Positions 8,954 to 17,839 of a DNA stretch of 64,000 bases are shown here, in pieces. Source of the stretch: Candidatus Tokpelaia sp. (GTDB taxonomy: Bacteria; Pseudomonadota; Alphaproteobacteria; Rhizobiales; Rhizobiaceae). Made by a program: the position numbers and the translations under genes. Under the pieces are notes generated by a model. The model saw nothing but the letters and a program-made list of their open reading frames with translations. It was not told the origin of the DNA and ran no database searches. Location of the stretch: contig NZ_QLZD01000028.1 in NCBI RefSeq assembly GCF_008636115.1, positions 1 through 64,000 of the forward strand, written 5' to 3'. How positions within the stretch are numbered: the first letter of the stretch is position 1; each line of letters opens with the position of its first letter.

Positions 8954-9610
8954 TTAAAAAGATTCGGGGATTATAATATCTCCCGTTTTGGGTGACAGCC
9001 GGTCATGACGGGGCAGGCGCTCACCAGGCTTTTTGTCCGGCTCTGCCTTTGGCCGGGCAGGCGGGCGCTCTGGCACGGCAAAGCCGATGGTAATTTTTGT
9101 GCCTTTTACCGCTTCGGCAATTTTTACCGCTGCTTTTTCAGAAAATAAAAATTGTGTCGCCGCATTGGCCTGTGCCGGCATAACACGCTGCTGATAAAGC
9201 CGGGCAAACAAAACCTGATCGCCGCGGGCGATTTTTATCGCAATGGGCAGGTTTAACGAAGCCCTGCCCGCACCGGCAGCAGCCACTACGCGCCCAGCCG
9301 CCGCAATATGTATGAGAATCAGGCCCTTATCACGATCATAGCGGCAATCGCGCGTAATATCGGCAATCGCAGCCTGCCAGGCTATTGCTCTCCCGGCATA
9401 AATATTATAGGCATAACCGCCCTCGGCAAATTCCACCGGCGGGCAAAAAGCACGCAAATCCGCAGCGCTGATTGCCTCTTCACCCTGTTTTTTCAACTCT
9501 GCCCGCCGTGCCGCCTGTGTCTGGCAGGCCGGCAGGCAAAAAAGCAGCAGCGGCAAAAAAGCGGCAGAAAAAATTTTCCAATATATAATGCGGGCTTTGA
9601 TAATGCTCAT
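8954..9610 (-). CDS. predicted lipoprotein of unknown function
   Basis: Starting at the ATG at 9610 gives 218 residues with a lipoprotein signal peptide ending LLLFCLPAC (lipobox LPAC). The body contains VEFAEGGYAYNIYAG, two short beta-rich stretches and VKIAEAVKGTKITIGF, then a Pro/Lys-rich tail closing in GDIIIPESF. A similar layout is seen in conserved hypothetical lipoproteins of Rhizobiales; the role is unknown. The open frame extends upstream but that extension is rich in Cys and Arg and overlaps the divergent M16 gene, so it is not used. It ends 11 bases from the HAD gene on the opposite strand. Confidence 0.75.
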   Translation of the reverse strand: MSIIKARIIYWKIFSAAFLPLLLFCLPACQTQAARRAELKKQGEEAISAADLRAFCPPVEFAEGGYAYNIYAGRAIAWQAAIADITRDCRYDRDKGLILIHIAAAGRVVAAAGAGRASLNLPIAIKIARGDQVLFARLYQQRVMPAQANAATQFLFSEKAAVKIAEAVKGTKITIGFAVPERPPARPKAEPDKKPGERLPRHDRLSPKTGDIIIPESF

Positions 9611-9863
9611 GAGCACACCTGTTAACACAATTTCGGCCGAATTATATGATATTATGATACTGTGCCGCCGGCCCATGCCCGTTTGCCGCAAATTATAAGG
9701 CCCGGCTCGGGCGACCGGCAGTAAGAGCAGTTTAAAACAGCAACAGTGAATATTCCAGGCTGAAATTGAGCAAAACCAGGAAAAATTATACGCTATAAGA
9801 CTATAGCTGCGCTTTGACTGGAAGCGCCTGCGGCCCGCATGAAAATATAAGGAAAAGCAATAA

Positions 9864-11219
9864 ATGACTCTTGCCGCTTCAAAACTGGTAATTTCAAAAC
9901 TGGCCAATGGCCTGACCATTGCTACCGAAAACCGCCCATTTATGAAAAGCATTGCCCTTGGCCTGTGGGTAAAAGCCGGCTCGCGCAATGAGCAGGAACC
10001 CGCAGGGGCACCGTCAAGCGGGCAAACCCGGCACGGTATTGCCCATTTGCTGGAACATATGGCCTTTAAAGGCACAAAAGGGCGCACGGCAGAACAAATT
10101 GCCGCGGCGATTGAAGATGTCGGCGGTGATATTAACGCCGCCACAGGCTTGGAGACAACGGGCTATTTTATTCGTATTTTGCCGAAAGATCTGGCGCTGG
10201 CAGCAGATATTCTGGGTGATATTATCACCGCGCCACTCTTTGATAAGACAGAATTAGAGCGGGAAAAACAGGTGATTTTACAGGAAATCGGCGCTGCCAA
10301 TGATACACCTGATGATGTGGTTTTTGACCAGCTTACCGAGATCGCCTGGCCCGGGCAGGCAATCGGCCGCCCTATTCTGGGCACGCCGGCAACAGTCGCA
10401 AGTTTTGAGCCGGAAGATTTGCGCGCTTTCATGCGCGAGCATTATTATGGCGGCAATATGGTGGCCGTTGCCTGCGGTGCAGTTGAACATGAGGATTTTG
10501 CTGCCAAAATCGCTGAAAAACTGGGCAGCCTGCCGATAGAGCCGGCGGTAAAAGCGGCAGCCTTGCCGGTGCAGTATCAGGGCGGTGATAACCGGCAAAG
10601 CCGCAATTTAATGGACACACAGCTTATTATCGGCTTTGAAGGTTGCTCCAATACGCATGCCGATTATTATGCCGCGCATATTCTGGCGATGATTTTAGGC
10701 GGCGGCATGTCGTCCCGCCTGTTTCAGGAAATACGGGAAAAACGCGGCCTGTGCTATTCCATCTCAGCTTTTCACTGGGCTTTTGCCGATAGCGGGCTTT
10801 TCGGCATTCACACGGCAACCTCCGGCGCCGGCCTGGCAGAACTCATGCCGGTGCTGTTATCGGAGCTGGCCAAAGCCGCGCATAATATTGACAAGCGCGA
10901 GCTGGAGCGCGCCCGGGCGCAATATGCTGCCGGTCTGATTATGGGGCAGGAAAGTGCCGCTGCCCGCGCGGCCGGCATAGCGCGGCAAATTTTGTTTTAC
11001 GGCTTTGTTAAAACAGAAGAGGAAATTTTGCAAAAACTGGCGGCAGTTTCTACCGCTCAGGTGCAAAATCTGGCACAGCGCCTGTTTTTCAACAGCAGGC
11101 CTTGCTTTGCTGCTCTTGGCTGCATTGACACTCTTCTTCCCTATAAAGCAATTTGCGAGGCAATGACGGCGAACGCGCCGGCAGCGGCGTCTGAGGCGCG
11201 CTTTCTGCCTGAAAAGTGA
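9864..11219 (+). CDS. M16 zinc metallopeptidase (mitochondrial processing peptidase-like)
   Basis: The 451-residue protein holds the inverted zinc motif HLLEH at 61-65 with the third ligand Glu at 141 (76 residues after the second His, the normal spacing) and the C-terminal M16 half with the Gly-rich LGGGMSSRLFQEIREKRGLCYSI. This family includes MPP-beta and bacterial PqqL/YmxG-like proteases that cut short peptides or targeting-like sequences. In related Rhizobiales the gene usually follows threonine synthase; here a lipoprotein and an empty gap precede it. A purine-rich GGAAAAGC lies before the ATG. A short insert (QEPAGAPSSGQT) stretches the loop before the zinc motif. Confidence 0.93.
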   Translation: MTLAASKLVISKLANGLTIATENRPFMKSIALGLWVKAGSRNEQEPAGAPSSGQTRHGIAHLLEHMAFKGTKGRTAEQIAAAIEDVGGDINAATGLETTGYFIRILPKDLALAADILGDIITAPLFDKTELEREKQVILQEIGAANDTPDDVVFDQLTEIAWPGQAIGRPILGTPATVASFEPEDLRAFMREHYYGGNMVAVACGAVEHEDFAAKIAEKLGSLPIEPAVKAAALPVQYQGGDNRQSRNLMDTQLIIGFEGCSNTHADYYAAHILAMILGGGMSSRLFQEIREKRGLCYSISAFHWAFADSGLFGIHTATSGAGLAELMPVLLSELAKAAHNIDKRELERARAQYAAGLIMGQESAAARAAGIARQILFYGFVKTEEEILQKLAAVSTAQVQNLAQRLFFNSRPCFAALGCIDTLLPYKAICEAMTANAPAAASEARFLPEK

Positions 11220-11582
11220 AGCTTATCTGCCAGGCAGCCTGTCGCAAAACGGCCTTTATGCGGTTTTATTAAGGAGAGCTTAAACAAAGCCGTTTACAAA
11301 AAACCGGCGGGAATGTGACAGCAAAGGGGCACAATACAGGCGGCTGCTATGCTGTTTGCCTGTATTTTTCTCTTCTGCCTTTATGCGCACAGGCTTAATT
11401 TGTGCATAAATCAGGGTGATTTTCTGCCGCTGCCGGTTTGGCCTGCGGAAATATGCTATTATCGCTTTTGTCCCTCTTGTGTGCCGCAGAACCGGCGGCA
11501 GGGTTGGGCTGCATGTTTTGGAATAAACAGATTAGGGGTTTAACCGCCTGCCGAATAATATTGTAAACATTGCCGATTTGTC
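11220..11582. other. intergenic gap, nothing recognised
   Basis: These 363 bases separate the M16 peptidase from the GGDEF/EAL gene. A 64-residue open frame at 11349-11543 is Cys-rich, has no ribosome binding site and no resemblance to a known protein. The gap may hold the promoter of the downstream gene. Confidence 0.6.
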
Positions 11583-14519
11583 ATGTTTTTTGTCTCAAAA
11601 CCCTTTTTCGGAGCAAAGCCCCTGTTGCAGCGTTTTGTTTTGCCGGTTTTTGTTTTGCTGCTCCTGTTTGCCGGCAGTGTTTGGGCGCAGCCGGCAAGTG
11701 ACAGCCCGGATATTCCGGCACGCCCGATCGAGCCGATTAAAATTTCTCCTGACGATGTTGCCCTGAACCTGTCGCGGGCCGTGCAGATTTACCTTGATCA
11801 GGGCAAGAGTTTTCGTGTTTCGACCGCCCCGGGGCCTGACGGCATTATTCGCCGGATAGAAGTGCAGGCCAATGATGCGCATGGCAGCGGTAATTGGGCA
11901 GTTTTCGCCATTGCCAATCCGACAGATGAACAAATAGACCGGCTGATTGTCGCCCCGCATTATCGCCTGGCCGGCTCCGGCATATTAAAGCCGGATCTCG
12001 GTTCTGTCCGCATTCATTCCATTACTCCAAGCGAAGGCTTTGCCCTGGATCGGCAGGCCAGCCCGGATTCCGATATATTCCGGCTTACCATCAATCCCGG
12101 CGCGGTTATCACTTTTGTCGCCGAGCTTGGCACGGCCGCTTTGCCGCAGCTTTATTTGTGGGAGCCGGAAGCTTATAAAGACACAGTCAATTCCTACACT
12201 TTATATCACGGCATTTTATTGGGTATTAGCGGTTTGCTGGCTTTGCTGTTGACCGTGCTGGTGGTGGTCAAGGGCACTTCGCTTTTCCCTACTACGGCTT
12301 TTTTCGCCTGGGCTGTCCTTGCCTATATTTGTGCCGATTTCAATTTCTTCAACAAAATTTTTGCCGCCACACCTGAGCATGAGCTAATCTGGCGTGCCGC
12401 TACTGAAGTGGCGCTGGCAGCCGGGCTTTCCGCCTTTTTATTCGCCTATCTGCATTTACACCGCTGGCATAATCATTTTCGCTTTGGCGGTTTTGTCTGG
12501 ATATGTGCGCTTGTCGGCGTAGTAGCGCTTGTCTTTTTTGACCCGGTGCGCGCTGCCGGGCTGGCGCGGCTGCTGCTTGGCCTTATTGCCGTTATCGGCG
12601 CCGCTCTTATCGGCTATCTTACTTTTCGCGGCTATGACCGCGCTATTATGCTTATTCCCGCCTGGCTGCTGTTCATTATCTGGCTGGTCGGCGCTTATGC
12701 CGCTGTTTCCGGCCGGCTGGATAATGATATTATTCAACCGGCTCTGGCCGGCGGCCTGGTATTGATTGTGCTGCTTATCAGCTTTACCGTCATGCAGCAT
12801 GCTTTTGCCGGCGGCGGTGTCAATCAAGGCCTGTTTTCCGACCTGGAGCGGCAGGCGCTGGCGGTTATGGGCACAGATAATATTGTCTGGGACTGGGACG
12901 TCGCCCGCGATAAAGTGGTAACCAGCCCTGACCTTTCCATTTTTCTTGGCTCCGCCGCCAAAAATCTGGCCGGGCCAATGCGCAACTGGCTGCCCAATAT
13001 GCATAATGAAGACCGTGACCGCTTTCGCATGGCGCTGGATTATATTCTGGACAAACGCGGCGGCCGGCTTGACCAAAGCTTCCGCCTGCGTTCGGGAGAC
13101 GGCCAATATCACTGGTTTGCGCTTCATGCCCGCCCGGTTATCGGCAATGACGGTGAAATTATCCGCTGTGTCGGTATGATGGAAGATATGACCAAAACCC
13201 GCAAAGTGGAAGAAAGGCTGCTTAAAAACGCCATTTATGACAGTTTGACCGGCCTGCCCAACCGCCAGTTATTGCTGGACAGGCTGCAAAATTACTGCAA
13301 TCTCGCCCGGCTGGATGAAAAAATCCGCCCAACTTTGCTGGTGATAGATTTTGACAATTTCCATTCCATCAACCGGCGTTACGGCCTGTCAGTGGGCGAT
13401 ACTTTTCTGCTGGCTGTCGCCCGGCGCTTAAGCCGCCATTTAAAACCGCTGGACAGTCTGTGCCGCCTCTCCGGTGATCGTTTTGTGCTGCTGCTGGCCT
13501 CGCAAAATAATTTATCCAATGTTGCCGCCTTTGCGCTAAATTTGAAAAAAGCCGTTTCCACGCCGATAAATTTTGCCAGCCATACTATAAAACTGACAGC
13601 CTCTATCGGCCTGCTGCCCTGGATAAATGACACTATGTCGGCAGAAGAGCGGTTAAATGATGCTGTTCTTGCTATGTATCAGGCAAAATATAATGGCGGT
13701 GACAGAATTGAACCTTTCCAGCCGGCGATGCGCGCCGGTAATCTGGCTGACGGCACTATGGAAAAAGAACTGCAGGAAGCCTTGCAGAAACAGCAGCTAA
13801 ACCTTGTCTATCTCCCTGTATTTAATATTAAACAGGGCAATATTGTCGGCTTTGAGGCCGGCCTGCAATGGGACCATCATGCACGCGGTATTCTGAATAT
13901 TCAGGATTTTATGACCGGGGTAGAAAATAGCGGCCTGATTATGGAAGTGGCGCGCTTTATGCTCGCCCAGGCGGCACGCGATATTAACCGCATAGAAGAG
14001 CATTTTCCCGGGCGCAAAATTTTTACCTCGGTCACTATTCCATCACCGCAGCTTGTCAGTTCGGAATTGCTGCCTTGTGTACAATCAGTCCTCGTGCATA
14101 ATCCGCTCAAAAAAGGGCAAATGCAAATAGGCTTTTCTGAAAATATGATTGAGCAAAATCCTGAGCTGGCTTTTTCATTGGCAGAGCGGCTGAAAGCGCT
14201 GGGTATTGGACTGGTGCTGAATAATTTTGGCGCAGAACATGCCTCGCTTTATTATCTCACCCGCTTTCCCTTTGATATGATTCAGCTTGACAGCGTGTTA
14301 TTTAATGATGATTCAGACAAAAGCCGCCTGTTGCTCAAGCCGCTTATCGATATGGCGCGCGATATTGGTGCGGTAATTATAGCTGACGGCGTGGAAAATG
14401 AAAATACGGCGCTGCTGCTGCAAAAACTGGGCTGCAATTTTATTAAAAGCTATACATTTTGCGATAATCTGGAAATTGGCGAAGCTATTGCCCTGCTGGA
14501 AAAACATTCCGCCACCTGA
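11583..14519 (+). CDS. 7TM receptor with PAS and degenerate GGDEF and EAL domains
   Basis: The 978-residue protein has a signal peptide, a periplasmic ligand-like domain (about 40-195), seven or eight membrane segments (about 205-405), a PAS fold with the PAC tail (about 420-540), then GGDEF and EAL domains. The GGDEF signature is SGDRF at 630-634. In the EAL domain, EAL reads EAG (758-760) and the metal-binding DDFG reads NNFG (880-883), so both catalytic sites lack required acids. Known enzymatically dead versions act as c-di-GMP or GTP sensors or as protein partners; that role is inferred. It stands alone. The frame is intact across nearly 3 kb, so it is under selection rather than decaying. 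Confidence 0.9.
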   Translation: MFFVSKPFFGAKPLLQRFVLPVFVLLLLFAGSVWAQPASDSPDIPARPIEPIKISPDDVALNLSRAVQIYLDQGKSFRVSTAPGPDGIIRRIEVQANDAHGSGNWAVFAIANPTDEQIDRLIVAPHYRLAGSGILKPDLGSVRIHSITPSEGFALDRQASPDSDIFRLTINPGAVITFVAELGTAALPQLYLWEPEAYKDTVNSYTLYHGILLGISGLLALLLTVLVVVKGTSLFPTTAFFAWAVLAYICADFNFFNKIFAATPEHELIWRAATEVALAAGLSAFLFAYLHLHRWHNHFRFGGFVWICALVGVVALVFFDPVRAAGLARLLLGLIAVIGAALIGYLTFRGYDRAIMLIPAWLLFIIWLVGAYAAVSGRLDNDIIQPALAGGLVLIVLLISFTVMQHAFAGGGVNQGLFSDLERQALAVMGTDNIVWDWDVARDKVVTSPDLSIFLGSAAKNLAGPMRNWLPNMHNEDRDRFRMALDYILDKRGGRLDQSFRLRSGDGQYHWFALHARPVIGNDGEIIRCVGMMEDMTKTRKVEERLLKNAIYDSLTGLPNRQLLLDRLQNYCNLARLDEKIRPTLLVIDFDNFHSINRRYGLSVGDTFLLAVARRLSRHLKPLDSLCRLSGDRFVLLLASQNNLSNVAAFALNLKKAVSTPINFASHTIKLTASIGLLPWINDTMSAEERLNDAVLAMYQAKYNGGDRIEPFQPAMRAGNLADGTMEKELQEALQKQQLNLVYLPVFNIKQGNIVGFEAGLQWDHHARGILNIQDFMTGVENSGLIMEVARFMLAQAARDINRIEEHFPGRKIFTSVTIPSPQLVSSELLPCVQSVLVHNPLKKGQMQIGFSENMIEQNPELAFSLAERLKALGIGLVLNNFGAEHASLYYLTRFPFDMIQLDSVLFNDDSDKSRLLLKPLIDMARDIGAVIIADGVENENTALLLQKLGCNFIKSYTFCDNLEIGEAIALLEKHSAT

Positions 14520-14685
14520 AGATTTTGCCCTTATCTTCTCCGCTTATTTATATCTGCTTTTGCCCGATAAAGGCCGCCCCCCTGGCCGGGTGATAGAAGT
14601 AAAAAACAGCGCCGCAGTTTTGCCCCGCAAAAGCGGTCGCAAAAATGCGGCGTAAGGAAAAAAGCTGCAAGATACAAACAGCCGG

Positions 14686-15288
14686 TCAGGCATGGCCTAT
14701 CTGGCGGACAAGCCGGTGCGGATCAACACCGATTTGTGCCAGGCAACGCTCATATTGGCTGTCGGCCTCACCTTCAAACAGCAGAGAGCGGGTTGCCACA
14801 CCGGTCAACCAGTCATTGGCGTTAATTTCCGCTTCCAACTGCCCGGGGCCCCAGCCGGCATAACCCAGTGCCACCAAAGCATGGGCCGGCCCCATGCCTT
14901 TGCTCAAAGCGTGCAAAACATCGACTGTTGCCGTTAAACACACGCCTTCCGCCACCCGCACGGTAGAATCGCAAATATAATCATCAGAATGCAAGACAAA
15001 ACCGCGCCCTTGCTCAACCGGGCCGCCATTGCGGATTTTCAGCATACGCAAAGCGCGAGGCAGATGAACAGCCTCCATATTGCCGATAACGCCAAGCTGC
15101 CGCAATAAATCGGGCAGCACTGCCGTTTGCAACTGATTAAGCACAATTCCCATCGCCCCTTCTTTGGAATGGGCGCAAATATAAACAACTGTGCGGGTGA
15201 AATTGCCTTCACTCATGCCCGGCATGGCAATAAGGAGCTGTCCGCTTAAAAAACCGTCTCTGTGCATCATTGTCTTACACTGTTCCAT
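14686..15288 (-). CDS. YqgE/AlgH family protein (UPF0301)
   Basis: The 200-residue protein matches the UPF0301 family from GQLLIAMPGM through FTRTVVYICAHSKEGAMGIVLN to the C-terminal LVALGYAGWGPGQLEAEI and NDWL. The family is widespread; Pseudomonas AlgH affects alginate genes, but the molecular function is unclear. ATG at 15288, with MMHRDGFLSG as a possible shorter start at 15270. It faces the GGDEF/EAL gene and is divergent from the DsbD-N-like gene, which in many Rhizobiales is also its neighbour. Confidence 0.9.
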   Translation of the reverse strand: MEQCKTMMHRDGFLSGQLLIAMPGMSEGNFTRTVVYICAHSKEGAMGIVLNQLQTAVLPDLLRQLGVIGNMEAVHLPRALRMLKIRNGGPVEQGRGFVLHSDDYICDSTVRVAEGVCLTATVDVLHALSKGMGPAHALVALGYAGWGPGQLEAEINANDWLTGVATRSLLFEGEADSQYERCLAQIGVDPHRLVRQIGHA

Positions 15289-15453
15289 AAAATCTTACAC
15301 TTTCGTCCCTGTGACAGCTTTCAGAATAGAAATAAAATCTTTTAAAAAAGTAAAATATCAAAATATTCGCTAATTAAATTCTCCTTATTCTTCCATATTA
15401 TTTCAGCTAAAATTAAATATAGTTAAATATAGATAAATATAATATTTTATTAA

Positions 15454-15478
15454 CCATGATATATTTCAGCTATCATGG
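15454..15478. promoter_or_regulatory. 8-bp inverted repeat, possible operator
   Basis: CCATGATA (15454-15461) and TATCATGG (15471-15478) form a perfect dyad with a 9-base spacer in a very AT-rich gap between yqgE-like and the DsbD-N-like gene. Just upstream, ATAA-N7-TTAAC (15439-15454) is one base off a CtrA box. Binding protein unknown. Confidence 0.35.
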
Positions 15479-15569
15479 CATTAGTTTGAAAAGGAATATG
15501 AGGAAAATATTTGGTAAAGGCAGGTGACTCTGCTATATAGGTCGGCAAAGCGCGCCGGAAAGGACAAAT

Positions 15570-16586
15570 ATGATCAAAGCCGGGAAATTCCGTTTGCATT
15601 TAAGGCGCTTATATTTGCTGCCGGTGAGCGCGGCCGCTGTGCACTGGCTGATTTTTTCAGGCGCAGGCAGTGCCGTGGCAGCCGAGGTGCCAAATCCCGG
15701 CCCGGCGCCTTTTCCCGTTTCCACCAATTTTGCCGGTGAGGGGCAAAAAAATGTATTTTCTTATGCGCTGGAAAGCGGTTTTATGCGCATTTCCTTTGCC
15801 AATATGGCAGCCGGCCGCGCGCCCGCTGCCGCCGGAAAAAGCGGCAAGGCACAAGCAAAAACCGGGGAGGCCAGGCAGATTTACGGCCTGATAGCCATGG
15901 AGCTGAAACCGGGCTGGAAGACTTACTGGCGCAATCCCGGCACATCGGGCTTTGCCCCGAAAATAGAGCTTGACGGCGGCGCCAGGGCCGAAATTCTGTT
16001 TCCTGCGCCGCAGCTCTTCCGCGGGCCGGGGGAGGAATGGAGTTACGGTTATAAAACCCGTGTAAGGCTGCCTTTCCGCCTTATTCTGCCGCCGCAGCCG
16101 CAGAATTTTTATAGCGGCACGCTGACAATCGGCATATGCGAAACTTTATGTATGCCGCAAAAAATTCCCTTCCGCTTTAGCACTTCCATAGTCGATAATG
16201 ACAGAGAGACGGCTGAGATTGCCGCCGCGCTTGCAACTGTGCCCAAAGCGGCAAACAAGAATTTTCAGCTCCTGAGCGCCAAAGCTGTAACAGGCGGCCT
16301 GCGGCTGGTTTTACGCTATCCGCCAAACCGGGGAGAGGAGGCGCCGCATTTGTTTCTGGACGGCTTTGATATGCAAACAGGGCAAGCCCGGCCGGTTGCC
16401 GGCCCAGGCAAAAGCAGGCCAGGCACGTTGAATCGGGCAAAAAAGCCGCTGCAAATATATGAAGCGCCGCTGCTGCTTGATGAGGCAGAGATTGGTGCCC
16501 CCATTGCCTATACGGCGGTTTTAAAAAATGGCGAAGCTGTTTCCGGCCAGGTGCATGTTGAGGCTTCAGGAAAAGGCAAGCCTTAG
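15570..16586 (+). CDS. exported DsbD N-terminal-domain-like protein
   Basis: The 338-residue protein has an N-terminal signal segment (LRRLYLLPVSAAAVHWLIF), then the DsbD alpha/DsbC-like domain seen in thiol-disulfide interchange proteins: LIAMELKPGWKTYWRNPG, FPAPQLFRGPGEEWSYGY and GICETLCMPQ, the last providing the Cys-X4-Cys pair. It lacks the transmembrane and thioredoxin parts of full DsbD. Rhizobiales keep this stand-alone form, probably receiving electrons in the periplasm or helping heme/copper protein maturation (inference). The gene starts with ATG after AAAGGACAAAT. AT-rich DNA upstream likely holds its promoter. Confidence 0.85.
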   Translation: MIKAGKFRLHLRRLYLLPVSAAAVHWLIFSGAGSAVAAEVPNPGPAPFPVSTNFAGEGQKNVFSYALESGFMRISFANMAAGRAPAAAGKSGKAQAKTGEARQIYGLIAMELKPGWKTYWRNPGTSGFAPKIELDGGARAEILFPAPQLFRGPGEEWSYGYKTRVRLPFRLILPPQPQNFYSGTLTIGICETLCMPQKIPFRFSTSIVDNDRETAEIAAALATVPKAANKNFQLLSAKAVTGGLRLVLRYPPNRGEEAPHLFLDGFDMQTGQARPVAGPGKSRPGTLNRAKKPLQIYEAPLLLDEAEIGAPIAYTAVLKNGEAVSGQVHVEASGKGKP

Positions 16587-16693
16587 CCAAAAACCGCCTG
16601 TCAGACTGTCAGTCCGGGTAACAGGTAAATCGCGGATAAGGTCGCCGCCTATAGACAAAGCGAGCCAAAAATTTCTGCCGCTATAGCCGGTCA

Positions 16694-16940
16694 CAAGGTT
16701 TTAGAATTTTTGACACGCAGTTCTGGAATTTCAGGCGACTGGAAAATAGCCTTTATAAGGCACTCACCGGCATAAACCAACAGACTTTCAAGATATAGGC
16801 AAACAGCCTTTGAAAAATATTTGAAAGCAGCTCAACGGCTTTACGGATAATTAAAGAGGCGAAACAGGCATCTTCCAATTTATCTAAAACTATTTATCCG
16901 CGCCCGAGCCAATCCAGTTCGGTTCTTAAAGCAGTTTATG
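16694..16940 (+). repeat. dispersed repeat, copy B
   Basis: Head AAGGTTTTAGAATTTTTGAC followed by ACGCAGTTCTGGAAT; tail TTTATCCGCGCCCGAGCC then CCAGTTCGG. The same head and tail occur at 46656-46812 (plus) and 1645-1824 (minus), but this copy has a longer and diverged middle. Non-coding. Confidence 0.75.
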
Positions 16941-16957
16941 CTGCGGCCTGGCTGCAT

Positions 16958-17010
16958 TTTGCACGCTCCCGCGCGCCCCTTCGGTTTGCACGCTCCGCGC
17001 GCCCCTTCGG
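16958..17010 (+). repeat. short tandem duplication
   Basis: TTTGCACGCTCC(C)GCGCGC followed by CCCTTCGG occurs at 16958-16984 and again at 16985-17010, differing by a single C. Non-coding; it flanks the end of repeat copy B. Confidence 0.85.
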
Positions 17011-17176
17011 TTTCCGGGCAGCTATACTCTATTCCGATGGCAGAATTAGCCGCTCATGGCTGTGGCCTGACCGCATTTCCCAAGTAGCTATACTGGGGGC
17101 GGCCACACAGTGAGACAATACTTGGCGGCGGCCTGGCTGCTCTTTCTGATCAGCTATATACAAGGGGGCAATCGCT

Positions 17177-17659
17177 TTATTTAATGCCGGGTTGCGGCGT
17201 GTCTGCCGTATTTTGCCGGTTTTGGCCGGCCGCTGTCTCGGCTCCCTTGCGCGCCAGCCTGTCAACCCGCTCATTTTCCACATGGCCGCTATGGCCTTTC
17301 ACCCAATGCCAGGCAATATGATGCCGCGCCTGTGCTGCGTCCAGTTTCTGCCACAGCTCCCGGTTTTTTACCGGCTTATTGCCGGAATTTTTCCAGCCCT
17401 GCTGTTTCCAGCCTTCTATCCAGCGGGTAATGCCATTGCGCACATAGGCGCTGTCCGTATAAAGCTCAATATTGCATGGCCGGGTTAACGCTTCCAGCGC
17501 CCTGATCGCTGCTGTCAGCTCCATACGATTATTGGTTGTCTCCGCCTCGCCGCCATAAATTTCCTTTTCATGGCCGTTATAAACCAGCAGGCAAGCCCAG
17601 CCGCCCGGGCCGGGATTGCCGGAACAGGCGCCGTCCGTATAAATAATAATTTTTTTCAT
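17177..17659 (-). CDS. rnhA: ribonuclease HI
   Basis: RNase HI cuts the RNA strand of RNA-DNA hybrids. The 160-residue protein shows the full catalytic set: D9 in [12 protein letters not shown]47 in NNRMEL, D69 in YTDSAYV, H123 in KGHSG and D133. Length is that of the E. coli-type enzyme. In Rhizobiales it normally follows ispH and thrB; ispH is here but the 180 bases between are empty. The short C-terminal tail ([14 protein letters not shown]) is not conserved. The ATG follows AGAGCAGAAATTTT, an average ribosome binding region. Confidence 0.96.
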   Translation of the reverse strand: MKKIIIYTDGACSGNPGPGGWACLLVYNGHEKEIYGGEAETTNNRMELTAAIRALEALTRPCNIELYTDSAYVRNGITRWIEGWKQQGWKNSGNKPVKNRELWQKLDAAQARHHIAWHWVKGHSGHVENERVDRLARKGAETAAGQNRQNTADTPQPGIK

Positions 17660-17839
17660 AAAATTTCTGCTCTCTATAATCTATATGAGCCGCCCCCCGG
17701 CTTTTGTCTCACAACCGGTTTTGCCGGGGAATATACTATCCTCCCCTGGTGCTGCGCCGGCGCGTGAGCCGCAGCCGGTTAATCCCCCCGGCGCGACCGC
17801 CCAGCCGCAATCGCGCGCGCCTCAGCCATAGCCGGCCTG

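Larger units (their letters stand above)
16587..17176. other. non-coding gap with dispersed-repeat copy
   Basis: This stretch holds the 16694-16940 copy of the dispersed repeat and a 26/27-bp tandem duplication at 16958-17010. The motif GCGGCCTGGCTGC occurs at 16942-16954 and again near 17130, suggesting more duplicated scraps. No coding region was recognised. A gene normally found past rnhA may have been lost here. Confidence 0.6.

Noticed and set aside
11349-11543. 64-residue Cys-rich open frame
   Set aside because: No start signal and no recognisable protein pattern.
17029-17283. 84-residue minus-strand frame downstream of rnhA as a lost neighbour gene
   Set aside because: Overlaps the rnhA end in another frame and shows no family pattern.
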